Source of the DNA: Toxoplasma gondii ME49
Lineage: Eukaryota; Apicomplexa; Conoidasida; Eucoccidiorida; Sarcocystidae
Reading direction: 5' to 3'
DNA length: 64,000 bases
NCBI RefSeq assembly: GCF_000006565.2
Contig: NC_031477.1
Coordinates: 1,582,043 to 1,646,042 of the forward strand
In this document: positions 12,842-23,777 of the stretch, one piece after another
Position numbering within the stretch: the stretch's first letter is position 1
Layout: each line of letters begins with the position of its first letter
The notes under the pieces: generated by a model
The model's database searches: none
What the model was told of the DNA's origin: nothing
Seen by the model: the letters and a program-made list of their open reading frames with translations, nothing else
Position numbers and translations under genes: made by a program

Positions 12842-13054
12842 GTGGAGACTTCGTTATGGTTAGGAGAGTCTGCGCATGTTTTCCGCAAAGTTCTATTTCG
12901 ACAAAGATTTGACAACTTCAGAGAGTTCCTGCGGGCGACCTTGACTCCGCTGCCGCCTGAAGCACTGGCAACAGACGGCTCTTCTTCGACCTCGGGGCAT
13001 CTCGGATCCAAACGTTTTCTTTCTTCTGCGGCGTTCAGCAAAGCCGCAACTTGA
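12842..13054 (+). CDS. Possible terminal exon of an unidentified plus-strand gene
   Basis: The frame ending with TGA at 13052-13054 reads as ordinary protein from about 12869 (HVFRKVLFRQRFDNFREFL) through a Ser-rich tail. A plausible acceptor is the TTGTAG near 12764, but no start codon or preceding exon was linked with confidence. The family is not recognised. It could also be a chance ORF in the leader region of the CHIP-like gene. Confidence 0.25.
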   Translation: METSLWLGESAHVFRKVLFRQRFDNFREFLRATLTPLPPEALATDGSSSTSGHLGSKRFLSSAAFSKAAT

Positions 13055-13264
13055 CGCGCCTCCTTTCTCTCTCCCACCACGTCGATGTATGTACGCGTCG
13101 GAGTGTCTTCTTCGTTTCCCGCTCTCTCCGACTCTCTCGTCTCTCCCGCTTGTCCGCTGGTCACTCCACAGCCTCCTCGCCCTCTTAGCGGATCTACAAG
13201 CCTTCACACTGTCTCCGTTGTTTGTCAATTCGTTTTTCTCTTCGAACATGCGCGTGTGGAAGTA

Positions 13265-13395
13265 AACACATACATTCTACATACATAATACGTGCATAAT
13301 GCATATATGAATACATTTATGTGTATGCATAAGTAAACATATATGCATACATAAATACATGCATGTATATATATGTACAATTGCATGTGTCTACA
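13265..13395. repeat. Degenerate TA/CA/TG alternating tract
   Basis: Repeated TACATA, TGCATA and ATGTAT units form a long alternating purine-pyrimidine stretch, upstream of the CHIP-like gene. Confidence 0.75.
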
Positions 13396-14044
13396 TGTAC
13401 ATCATCCCGTGAATGTATAAATGGACTGTATTGGTGGGGTCAGTTGCTACGTCTTTAAAAGCGCTCAGGTGGTCCGTGCGCGGCGTTTTCATCGAGAGAC
13501 GGAACTGGGTGCTTTTGCGAGGCGCGAGTTTCTCGAACTCGCAAGAATGGAGGCCTGATAGATCTCTTTGCATAGAGATCTTCCTGGAAGCAGGCAACGA
13601 CACAAACGTTTGTCAGCCAGGTCGCGAGGAGACTCTTGTGCGTCCCAGCGGAGCTCCTTTTTCGGCGAGAAAACTCACGGGTCAGAAGCCTCCGGGCGTG
13701 GAAGAGAAGCGACGGGGGACCTGACGCGGTCCGTGGTCCTTCTTCTCTCCAGGTTCCTCGCCGACGCGTCTGGGAAGATCCTTCATTTTTCTGAATCTTC
13801 GTGAGATCAAACCACCTGCATCTCGCGACACACGCATCTTTTTCTTCGTCTGCGACTCCGCTTTCGCTCTTTCCGCCCTCTGACCGGCCACGTGCCGGAG
13901 ACGCAGCTCAACTAGCCACTCGCTCGGGTGTATGTACACCCGAGGCGAGCTGAGAGACGAGGCCGTGGTCGGTCGGCGAAGGGCAGGTTTCGCGGCAGCT
14001 GCCCCAGGTTCTTTTCTCGGGGTTTCACGGCAGCCGCAGCCACC

Positions 14045-17000
14045 ATGGACGCGACTCAGGCGGCGGCTCTGAAAGAGCGGGGAAACCTCTGCTTCAAGAA
14101 AGGCATGTTTCAGTCGGCCGTGGAACTCTACACGAGGGCGATCGAGTGCGATGGGAGCTGCGCCGTCTACTTCACCAACCGCGCTCTCTGCTACAAGAAG
14201 ATGGGCAAGTGGACCCTCGTGCTGAACGACTCCAGGGAAGCCATGCAACTTCAGAAAGACAACGTGAAAGCCTACTTTCTCATGGGCGAAGCGCTGCTCA
14301 ACCTCGGTAAAAACTCTGCGTGCCGGAAACCCCACTCCCTAGAGCCACAAGTTGAGCGCCGACGACTGTGGCGGCCAACTCGTGTGCGTTTCTGCTCTTT
14401 CTTTCCAGCCTGCTAGACGCAACAACGTGTCGGGAGACGCAAGAGCTTCTTCTGATTCCTCTCAATGCGTTCTGGATGCCTTTGTTCGGGAGAACGTGCT
14501 TTTTGGATGTGCGAGAATCGCCGTGAGGTCTGTCGGGGAGCGAGGCACCTGGCTGCTTCTGTGAGCAGAAAGAGAGAAAGTTTCGCGTGCTGAAAGTGAC
14601 TGCGCTGGTTCGAGAATGGCATTTCATTTCACTTGAGAGACGGGGGTGGAGATGCATCACGTGGAAAATATGGAAATAGAGAAATCCTCTCTTATGTAGC
14701 AGATTATGCTGATTTACTTTTTTCACAAAATTCGTTTTATCCAGATATGATTGGTGGTCTGCTATTGTACCTTGCATCCATAATGAGAAGTTAGTTTTAC
14801 TCCAAATGGTTAAAAAATCGAAAATAAACAATATTTAGAAAAATGTTCACTTTTAAAGCGTTCTTTTGTATTTTAAACGGAAACATTTCAAAGAAATCCT
14901 TTTGTGCAACGTGAGACCCGGGGCTCGAGGCCTCACCCACGCACTGGCGGCCTTGCGGTGCTCACTGGCTGCTCCACTCGAGTGTAGTACAGTCACGAGC
15001 CATGTACAGAAACATGTAAAAACGGGGTATGAAGCAGGTGAAAAGCGTGTTCAGACGAAGGTGGAGAGTGTGTGATGGGCGTGCCGATTCCGTGTGTAGA
15101 AGCAGTTAAACGACATGCACAAAACCAAGAAGGCATGCTTCGGCGTGCTAAAAAGCCGGGCATAGAGCCCGTCAAAGTTTTATATCTGGACTACTCAGGG
15201 ATCACTTGTAGGACAGCCTGTGCATGCGATGCGCTGACATCGGTGCGTAGAAACATCTGTCTTTTTTCTCTTCTCCAGGTTCGCTAGACGAGGGCCTTCA
15301 GTATCTCGTCAAGGCGCGAGGTCTGGCGACTGCGGCCACGCCCATCAGTCAGGAAATCGAAGACGCTATTCATCACGGTAAACGATTTTCTGACACTGCA
15401 CATGGCCTCGACTTTCTCAAGGCGATTTCGCCACTGGCACGCAGTGCGTCACAAGAGAACGTGCGTTCTTCCGCTCGTGCATGTTATCAAGAAATCGTCT
15501 CACAAGCAGATCCAATTCAACTCCACGCCAGTCATGTGGTTTAAAACGATTCAAAGTGAAGAGAGCGTCTCTTCTAGAAACGCATAAAAAAACAGATCAT
15601 CTTGGTCAGAAATGTATCTGTCAAATCAGTTTCTAAAACTCCGTCACTGTCTTCCGCGAGCACAAGCCGACGCCTCTCCTCTCAAACACAATCAATCGTC
15701 CACCTCTTTCTATGTATGTGTATGCATTCATATACACACCTGTATGTTCTGTAGAAACACACTTATACGTACATGCGTAAATGAATATACTTGTGTAGAT
15801 ATTTGCATCCTGATGCATACATAAGATATGAGGCTTTGCGAGCCGCCGAAATGTGTCAACGTGCACAAATAGGGAGAAGGAGGCGAAGCTGTGAGTGCAT
15901 GTGCATGTACACCGGGAGCGTTTGGATACGCCGATCTGAGTGGGGGGTGGAGGCAGAAACAAGCATGCGTAGACAACCGTGTGACGGGTTTTCGTGGAAC
16001 ATTTTTGGGAAAAGAGACTTTCTACGAACTGGGATAGCTTGTCCGTGCCCGTCTAGCTAGCTAGCCCACTGCATGTGCCTCTGAGCACTTCAGAGACTTC
16101 CAGCGATGCAACTTGAAGTTTTTCTGCGCGTTTACCACCTCTGTCTTTTGCGTGAGCAGTTTTCTCGAAGCAGCGAGGCGGAATCAGCTCAACGCATTGG
16201 ATTTCACGTTTTCGAGGAAATAGGAAGCCTCCACATTGACTGTGTTGTAGGCGTTGGCGTGCATGCGAAACAGTCTGAAGTTTTCCTCTACCGAGCGGCG
16301 GCCTCGCGAACAGAGGGGTCTAGAAAAGAGTCGAAGGCTGTGCTAGGGCGGGACCTGGAAGTCCACTGCGGCCTGGCTCGTTGTGTGACTCTTTTTCGAC
16401 GAATAACGCCGAACGGGTTCGCGCTTTTTCAGCAAGTCTTGTGTGGGTGTGGCCTCTCTCCGTGCCGTTGCTTCTCTCAGGAAACAAGCTGCGTTTTTCT
16501 CAGCAGCGAGAGCAACGAGCGACGGAACGCGCTGAACTTGCTGCTTTCTTGCGGGTAGGCGCCTGCTTAGGCTGGTCGAGTTTTCTAGGGAAATCGGCGT
16601 TGCGTTGAGGTCCAGCGGAGACACAACTTTCAGATGGGACTAGAGAGACGGCTTTCTTTCTTCAGTGTACCCTCTGTTCTCTCCGACAGCTCAGCGACTT
16701 CTCAGAGGTCACACGTCTCGCGCAAAGTGCTGCTGCATTCATCCGCCAGCAGGTGTCGGAAGACCTGTTTTTTGCGCCCCCACCCCTGTTCACCAGATAC
16801 GCCGGAAACACGGGGAAAGAACATTCCCCGTAGATCAGCATCCAGACCTTGTGAAAGGTCGCCTCCAGGAATCCAAGCTGACAGCCTGTGTTCGACTTTA
16901 CAAAACGTTCACAGCTATTCTGACTCTCTGGCGACAGTGTGTCATTCGTCCCGTCTCAGCGCTGATTGCTCTCAGTCAACGTAATTCAATTACGCTTTTC

Positions 17001-18378
17001 TCCATCTTTCCTCGACTGAAAATAGAAACATAAAAGTGGCAACACAGATGCCCGCGGACATGCGGTACACGCGTTTTCATACCGTGGCAACGAGGAAAGG
17101 GAAATCGCTTCTTGGAAGTGCCTACGTGGATGTGCATGCACTGACAGAAGCGGAACTCGCTTGAGCTTTGGTAATTTTGTCTCGGTCAGAACTCACTGGA
17201 GACTCTGTACACCACCGGCGGAGTGTCACATGCAGAGTTTGAGCTGCGCATGCAACAACTCGAACGCGTTTTCGAAGAAGCCGAGGAGACGTCGAAGCCC
17301 TTCGAAGTGCCAGACTGTCTCTCATGCAGTATCTCCATGGTGAGGCTTTAGCACCATATCCATGTTGATCATTTCGGCGGGTCTAGTTCTTGCAGGAACA
17401 GGCGACCCACGGAGCGCTTTCCTTTTCTGTGGCGTTTCCAATTTCTCAAAGGATGTTCGTGCAATGCCGGATGGTGGGTGCTGCTGCTGAATGCATCCCT
17501 GAATCAGAAAGTGAAATGTAAAACCGTCTGTGAGGCACCTAGATCGCGGTAACTATCTGTGTGAGTCGACACGACAGACGGGCGCCCGGTCTTCGTCTGC
17601 TCAGATTCAACCTGTGACATGGAAAAGAACAGCCACAAATTCAAGCAGAGAGTGTCGGGGTAGATCGCTGCACACGCCACTTCACTAGAATAGCCCAGAC
17701 AACTAAAAATGTCGAAGTTCAACATCCTAGCGAGAGGAAATAGGGACTTTCATGTTCCGCCTAGCCTAGAACGTAGCCGTTGTGGAATAGCCTCTGCAGA
17801 GCATGCCGATGAATTGTGGGTGGATCGCACGCGACAGGCAATTATGAACGATCCGGTCATTACCCCGAGCGGCATCACATACGAGAAAAGTCTTCTTCTC
17901 GAACATCTGCGACGCAATGGACATTTCGACCCAATCACTAGGTAGGCCCGTTCAATTAAAAAAGTACGTAAATTCGTGGATGGTGAAACCATATACTTGC
18001 ATGTCAATACGTACATGCATATATATACTTTTGTATGAGAGTATGCATACATGCACATAAACATGTTTATGCGTGTATACATTTGCACATATGTGTATAT
18101 GTGGTGGTGTTACTATTCCGTCTTATTAGGCGACACGGGAGATCGTTGCATGGGTTTTGTATGTTTATGTGGTGTAAGTGTTTTGTATTTCTTGCCTTAA
18201 AAGCAACGACTTTTTCTGTTAGTGTTCTCACTTCCTAGGAGAGCCGCGCGGCTCTCTGCATGCATTAGTCGACTACAAAGGTTTCTTTTGGGTTGCCTGC
18301 AGAAAACCGTGCCCGCCAGATGCTCTCGTCCCGAACTACGGCATCAAGGAAGCCATAAAGTGGTTTTTGGGGAAGTAA
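14045..18378 (+). CDS. STUB1: STUB1/CHIP-like U-box ubiquitin ligase with N-terminal TPRs, seven exons
   Basis: Exons: 14045-14306, 15279-15377, 16481-16554, 16690-16752, 17190-17339, 17838-17941, 18303-18378 (275 residues; human CHIP has 303). CHIP is a cytosolic E3 that binds Hsp70/Hsp90 C-termini through TPRs and ubiquitylates their clients. TPRs span about 5-125. Carboxylate-clamp positions equivalent to human K30, N34, N65 and K95 are K10, N14, N45 and K75. A charged helical segment (about 120-205) follows, then the U-box (about 207-272) with [11 protein letters not shown] at 221-231, H239 and P248, matching human H260 and P269, whose loss inactivates human CHIP. The start was chosen at 14045 for its GCCACCATGG context; an in-frame upstream ATG at 13928 would add 39 low-complexity residues. 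The C-terminus stops at WFLGK, lacking the human end after that helix. All seven exons keep frame and align without gaps larger than a few residues. Confidence 0.92.
15705..15830. repeat. Alternating purine-pyrimidine tract in CHIP intron 2
   Basis: GTATGTGTATGCATTCATATACACAC-like sequence within the intron between 15377 and 16481. Confidence 0.7.
17998..18105. repeat. Alternating purine-pyrimidine tract in the last CHIP intron
   Basis: TACATGCATATATATAC and GTATACATTTGCACATATG type sequence between exon 6 (ends 17941) and exon 7 (starts 18303). Confidence 0.7.
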
Positions 18379-21300
18379 GAACTCTTTGTTCAGAGGAACG
18401 CAGCTACTTTGCTCAGAACCACCGTACCAGGAGAAGTCGTCTCTGAGACAAGATCACTTATAAGTTGTTCAGGGAGTCAAAAGTATCGCGCGTATGCATT
18501 CCACATAGGAAACGCCTCCCCGGCACGCCGAGCCAAGTCTCCTGTATTCCGATTGGGCTCGCTCCAAGGGCGTCGACTGTCTCTCCACCACATGGCCGAT
18601 TTCGTTGCATGCGCTCGCTGAGGGAGCAAAAACTGTCGGTGAACGGACACAGTCCGAGAGGCGGACTGGAAGGCGGGCCAGAAGGTGGCTGTGTTCGTGG
18701 GTGCACGAGGGGAAACTCGCAAGGAAATTGAGACCTTGCGTGTCTGTGTTTACCGGGTCCGAGTTCTGTGGCGCTTTTCAAGACCATCGCATCAAGTGTA
18801 CTGAGTGTGGTGGTGTCGAAGAGTGCGCGAGTTATGGAGCCAACAACTTCAGGTATGGGGGGAAATGCACGTTTGCAACACATCGTGAGATTGAATAGCG
18901 AGCCAGATGCGCGTGCCGGGCTCTCTGTCTTTTGCCGACACGTGCTTCCACAGGTATCCTTGGGCGTACGGCACCTAGAACTCGGACTCCACTCCGTGAG
19001 GTCTCATCGACGAACAACTCACTGGCTCTGCAGCTAGACAAGCACACGTGCATCTGTACGTGGCCGTGAAAGCCCTCGTGTGCCTTGGTCGGTATCAAGT
19101 CAGCGCGGATCGTGTGCTTTTATAGTTTTTCACTAGTCGCCGCCACACGTAAAAATGGGCCTCCCAGAATGAAGGCCTCAGATATCTCGAAAATGAGGGA
19201 GGCCTCGACTGTCTAAAACTGGTGTACCTGTTTCTGAATGTCCTGGTGTCCGTTCGGGTAAATGCACATGCACACACGCATCAGGCGGTTTGGTCGAAAG
19301 CTGGAGCGTTCTCGAACTTGAGCTGCGGCAGCCGCGCATGCAACGACGGAAAAACAACTTTGTTTAGAGGATGGAAAGCGGCCGGCGCGAGGGGCTTCGG
19401 GTGTGTGCCACGGGGTATCGTCGCTCTAGGTTGAAAACATTCCACAAGGGGTTGCATCATCGTTTTTGTGAGATTCGCACGCGGCAAGACTGAAGCGCGC
19501 CGTTGTCGCCCGTCCAAGCCCCGAGCACCTCGCTTTTCTCGGAAAAGTGTTTGCGACTATGCCGCGGAAACAGACCTGTTTTCGCTGGCTAGTCCTGCTA
19601 AAAAAGTGAAGAGCAGCCGACGTGTTGCCTGATGGAAAACGGAAGGAAATGCAGAAGCACAGTTGGAACGCGAATCTAGGAAGTATCCATCCACATTTTT
19701 CGCGGGCTGGATCCGAGTCTTTTCGCGATGTGTCCGAACCAAGTCCGTTAATTCAGGAACGCGGAACTGGATTCTTTTGTTCGAAGTGGTCGGCTTCTTT
19801 GAGCAGCTGTCCGCAGAGGACGAGTTTGCACGTTTCTCCCTAGATCCTGTGCGTCGATGTGCGCGGGGATAATCACTTTGTCGCTCGATGAGCTGCACTG
19901 AAAAACTCGCGCCTGTCAGTGATATCATGGAAGTAAATGTCCCGCTAGTTTGTAGACTCCGCCCGAGAGGATGGTGAACTCGATTCGTAAAGCAGGAGGC
20001 AAGCGGTTCCCGTTGAGAAAAGCGAGGTAGACGGGCTGGTACTATGGGGGGATGTTTGCTGTCGCGTGCATGAAAGTGAGAGAGTATGCGCACGAAATGG
20101 ACAGTGGAAAAGCAAATTGGAAGATGTTACAGGGTATTCCCGTTCCTGTAGAAGTCTTCTGAGCGGATGACGTTATGTCCACCCGCTGTTTTTGTGGGAG
20201 ATCCCGGCACGTGGCTGTGATGGCGCGAACATCGCCATTTTAGATCCGTTGGGACAAAATATCGAACCGAACACTAGTTCGCTAAAACAGGAATAATTCT
20301 GGGTTTTCAACTGGGCGTCCATATTTGCAACTGCGAACTATCAGGAGAGGAAAAGTTAGGTTTAAGCGCATCCTGTGTTCCGGTGTGTATCATCTGAGGA
20401 GCCTCAGTCTCATAATTGCTCGCTACGTGGGGGGGTGTCAGAGTATTTGGTAGCAGAGGAAGAAAACTGGGAAGGCGCAAGATGTCCTTCACAAAAAGAC
20501 AAGCTCCTGCAAACAATGAAGTTACACGGGAGACGTCTACGCACTGCTTCCGTTGCGCACTGTCGTGCACTGTTCATGTCGTCACTTTTAACAAAAGCGA
20601 AATCTCTCCCTGAACCTTCGGGAAGCGGCAGAGGTATTTTCCTTTCTGCGAGTAAACTGAAAGGGGTCAGTCGGGTTGCATTGCTACAATTTCGAGTTGT
20701 TGGTGAGTCACACCGTGACACGGAAATGTTGTGTCTGGGGAGTTTGTAGAAGTGTGCAGAAATACGCGCACCCTTGAATGAACTGCACTGTGTGTAAGCT
20801 AAAAAACGCTCGACGTCGCGATCGGTGGTCAACATATTCGTCTAGAAGTTCCTCTGCGAGGCAGAGACATGGCTGCCTTGCGTTACACGTTGAAATGCAG
20901 AGAGGATGTTTGTGCCTCATGCAGGAGTCCCGGCACTCTGGACGGCTGGTGTTCAGAAGGGGAGAGATCTCTACGAAAGTAGACAGAGAACTGTAATAGA
21001 GGTACTTCAATATGTGCTGTCTTTTCCCGAGTGTTGAATAAGGCAGCATCAAATGGACCAGAAGGAAAATTTGTGTTGTGTGCTTCCAGGGGAAAATTTT
21101 TGTCCCTGTGTTGCGCATAAAACTGGTCGATATGTCTGTCGGCTTGATACGTTAGGAGAAAGAAGTCGCTAGGACTTTTTTCGACATTGCTTTGTAGCGG
21201 CGAGAGTTCCCGTCTCGCGAATTTTGCAGCAGTACCACCCGAAAACGTCGGCACTTGTGCTTCGAGTACGCTTGCAAAGTCATGCAATTGCGCAGCCGCT

Positions 21301-21659
21301 ACGAACGTTCAAAACCCCCGAACAAGGGCGGCATCTTCGAGGAGTTGCGGACGGCTTTGCGCAGAAACGCGGTGCCTTCGGTTCTGGAAGCGAATTCCCG
21401 TCAGAATTCATCTTCTCGCTGAATGATCCTGTTTAAAGTGTTTCGTTGGTCGAACGTTGTTCCAAAGGCGCGCGGGTTGCGCTGAACGCACCGCACGCAT
21501 CAGAAGTCCTGATTTCGACGTCTCTTCGTCACCGACACCTTGCTTTGTCTTATTTCCCTTAGGGGAGGTCCTGCTGGTCTCCCACATCGAAGAAGGGTGT
21601 ATTTTTAGCCTCTCGAAACTTCCGACGGAGTTGCTCCCTTTCCCCAGACTTCCGCGAAC
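18379..21659. other. Unresolved region downstream of the CHIP-like gene
   Basis: It begins with the CHIP 3' untranslated region. Coding-looking pieces include 20576-20702, which reads MSSLLTKAKSLPEP and ends at a strong donor (TTG/GTGAGT), and a possible terminal exon at 21198-21422. TGCATGC occurs at 18257 and 18606. Overlapping ORFs on both strands at 18458-18898 and 19557-20093 could not be linked to a family. Intergenic DNA with one small unsolved plus-strand gene is the likeliest reading. Confidence 0.4.
21198..21422 (+). CDS. Possible terminal exon of a small unidentified gene
   Basis: A TTTGTAG acceptor at 21191-21197 is followed by an open frame with a charged, protein-like sequence (FEYACKVMQLRSRYERSKPP, then KGGIFEELRTALRR) ending in TGA at 21420-21422. 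A competing frame from 21230 (after TTTTGCAG) is also open to 21436. No preceding exon or start codon was identified. The helical Arg-rich character is reminiscent of small mitochondrial assembly or ribosomal proteins, but no family motif is evident. Confidence 0.3.
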   Translation, partial: RREFPSREFCSSTTRKRRHLCFEYACKVMQLRSRYERSKPPNKGGIFEELRTALRRNAVPSVLEANSRQNSSSR

Positions 21660-22595
21660 ATGCAGTCCGCAGAGATCACGGCGCTAGAGTCGCCTGCCAT
21701 CAAGGCGGCGCTCGAGTGTTCTCCTGAGATAAATCCCGCCCGGAAGACTGTCGGAGTTCACCTCCCCTACACAGGCCGAGAAACGCACATTTTTTCGCGC
21801 GTCGGTCACTTTACCCCGCCCGGCTACCACTACAACTGCAACAACCGACCCTCGACGGCGGTGAAAATCCTCATGAGCGACAAGGCCTACGTACGTCCAT
21901 CTACAGTTTGCAGAAATGAAGAAGCAATCCTGTGCAGCCTCGCTGGAGATGTGAAGAGAAATGCCTAGCAAAGGCCTACTTTCAGCTGTCTTGAGCAATC
22001 CAGTGGGGTGGTGGTCTGTGGCAGTCAGAAGGAACGTAAATGAGAGACCACACCAGCGGGGCGTTTCCGACAACTTCTGGTGTGCAACTGGGATGCGATG
22101 TTTACTTCTGCATCGGGCAGGCCTCTCTGATGGACTTGTGTCCCAAGAAGAAACAGCGGAACCCAGTGTCGCGTGGCAAAGGCTTCTGGCCGCTGCGTGT
22201 CGCTGAGGTCATGAACCACTGTTTTGAATTCCAGGCGGGGTTTTCCCCAACCTACACGTGTCATTGTTGTGTATAATTCATACAAATCAACTGTACTGTG
22301 TCGAAGAGTCTGAGCACGCTCTTTTTCTGCTGCGTCCGTGTCTTCAGTTCGCCAGGCAAGCTGGCGCAAAATTCGGACTGTTCGCCCTCGGATTCCTCCT
22401 GTGCTGGGGACCCCTTGATCAGTGCCTCCTGAAGCTGCGTCCTAAGGTGAGAAATCGGTGCAGTGTGCAGCATCGGTGTTTTTCAACTTTTTGCTCGCTT
22501 GTTCGTAGATGGTATTCTTGGTTGATGCCCCCGCCGTGCAGCTGAGGACAGCGGGAGTGAAACCCTCGCAGCGAATACTCATCAGAAGAGTGTAG
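21660..22595 (+). CDS. Small predicted single-span membrane protein, unidentified, three exons
   Basis: Proposed exons 21660-21890, 22348-22446, 22509-22595 (138 residues). Exon 1 carries a soluble segment with HIFSRVGHFTPPGYHYNC and ends at a clean TAC/GTACGT donor. Exon 2 encodes a hydrophobic stretch at about 86-104 (FGLFALGFLLCWGPLDQCLL) flanked by basic residues. Exon 3 ends in RILIRRV and a TAG. All junctions are in phase 0. Intron 2 would be only 62 bases, shorter than the others here, so the last exon is the weakest part. Length, a single span and basic flanks are compatible with a mitochondrial inner-membrane accessory protein, but I do not recognise the family. Confidence 0.5.
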
Positions 22596-23777
22596 TTGAT
22601 GCAAACGCTACAGGTACACCGTAAGCGTGTTGTGTTTTTCCGTATGCGCTTTTGCAGCAACGAGAGCGACGTGAAAAGATGGCGTCCGCGTGACTGCCTT
22701 CTTCCTGCGGTCGCGTGTCACCTGGATGAGAAGCGGAATGCGATTAAGTCAACAGCTGCTGCGTTCGGGGTGTGTCAGTGCAAAGAAGTCGTGTCAGGAG
22801 AACAAGGCTTGCCGACGACAAACGTTTCGAACCTTCTGTATTAGGGTGAAAATACGGATCGCCAGTTGTCGAGGCCGCTCCAGAATTCTCAGTGGTGGCA
22901 AGCACCGACGTGCCAGTCGTTGTTATGTCGTGCCCAAAATAGGCCTGTCTCGCCTATGACGCTTGGGAGCGGACGCAAGCCGTGCTTCAAGCGCAGAGAA
23001 CATTTTAAGTCATTTCTATGCACTCTTGCTGACAAGCCTGCGACAAACGAGTGAATGGACGCACACTTCGACTTCTCGCGCACTGTCCGCATGGAGAGGA
23101 ACTACGTTCTCAATGTGAGCGCAGTGATGGCGATGTGGTGAAACTCACTGTTAAATCGTTTAGTTAGGAGGGCTTTCTGAGTCTGCTGGTATCAGATGGC
23201 GAGGCTTGCAAAGTGCTGGCGAAATCGGGCAGAGCCCCCTTGGTTCAAGACAGACACTGTAGGTGTGCAGCCAGTACGTTCTGGCAACAGAGCAGGGCGC
23301 CAGTTCGAAAGAGTCCGGTGTCGAACTGCGACGACATTCGGAATAGTGGGAACTTGCTGCTGATTTTGACACGCCTACATTTTCTGGCTGCGGTGGACGC
23401 GCGAGGAACCATTAAGCTCCAGATGAAGAAGACGCACGGGCCAGGGGGGACCCTAGAGTAAGGAGAATTGCCGGCAGTCTGAATTGAGGCTGGGTTTCAG
23501 CTTGACGTACATTCGCTATTTATTTACCGGAGAACCGAGGCCTAGTAGTGGATCAAGACAGGAGAGTCGCAGACAGCAGCTCAGCAGCTGCGTGACGGAG
23601 CAGCTTTCAGAAGGACCGTGACGCGTGCGCTACAATCCACGACAGTCCCGCTCCACCGTTACATCCGTCAGGCGCGTGTTGGCTCGCTTGGAAAACTATT
23701 TGTTGTGCTGCCCAAGAGAGGGCAAGGCACAACTGCGTGCCAGGTCAGCTGACTCCACCGGTACGATGTAGATAGCT
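22596..23777. other. Intergenic, nothing recognised
   Basis: Only short chance ORFs on both strands, no repeats or splice-bounded coding segments. Confidence 0.5.

Larger units (their letters stand above)
8997..14044. other. Unresolved region between the MAEA-like and CHIP-like genes
   Basis: No complete gene could be built. Short plus-strand segments look coding by composition: 10141-10212 (contains AYIFKDFAHQ), 10225-10310 (contains LGELEETLLLDIGRVSL, same frame but separated by a TGA at 10213-10215), 11690-11790, an ATG-initiated ORF at 12117-12449, and 12869-13054 (contains RFDNFREFLRATLTPLPP and ends in TGA). They may be exons of one plus-strand gene whose splice sites I cannot fix, or remnants of a decayed one. 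The minus strand gives nothing recognisable. The 13265-13395 stretch is degenerate TA/CA/TG repeat. Confidence 0.4.

Noticed and set aside
14298..14831. Minus-strand 177-codon ORF
   Set aside because: Lies antisense to CHIP exon 1 and intron 1, with no splice or motif support.
16753..17189. An additional CHIP exon between exons 4 and 5
   Set aside because: The human alignment is continuous across this junction in phase 0 and no segment here matches the family.
18605..18898. Cys motif resembling a zinc ribbon (CTECGGVEEC) in a plus-strand ORF
   Set aside because: The frame is short, has no linked exons, and a longer unrelated frame overlaps it on the other strand; most likely chance.
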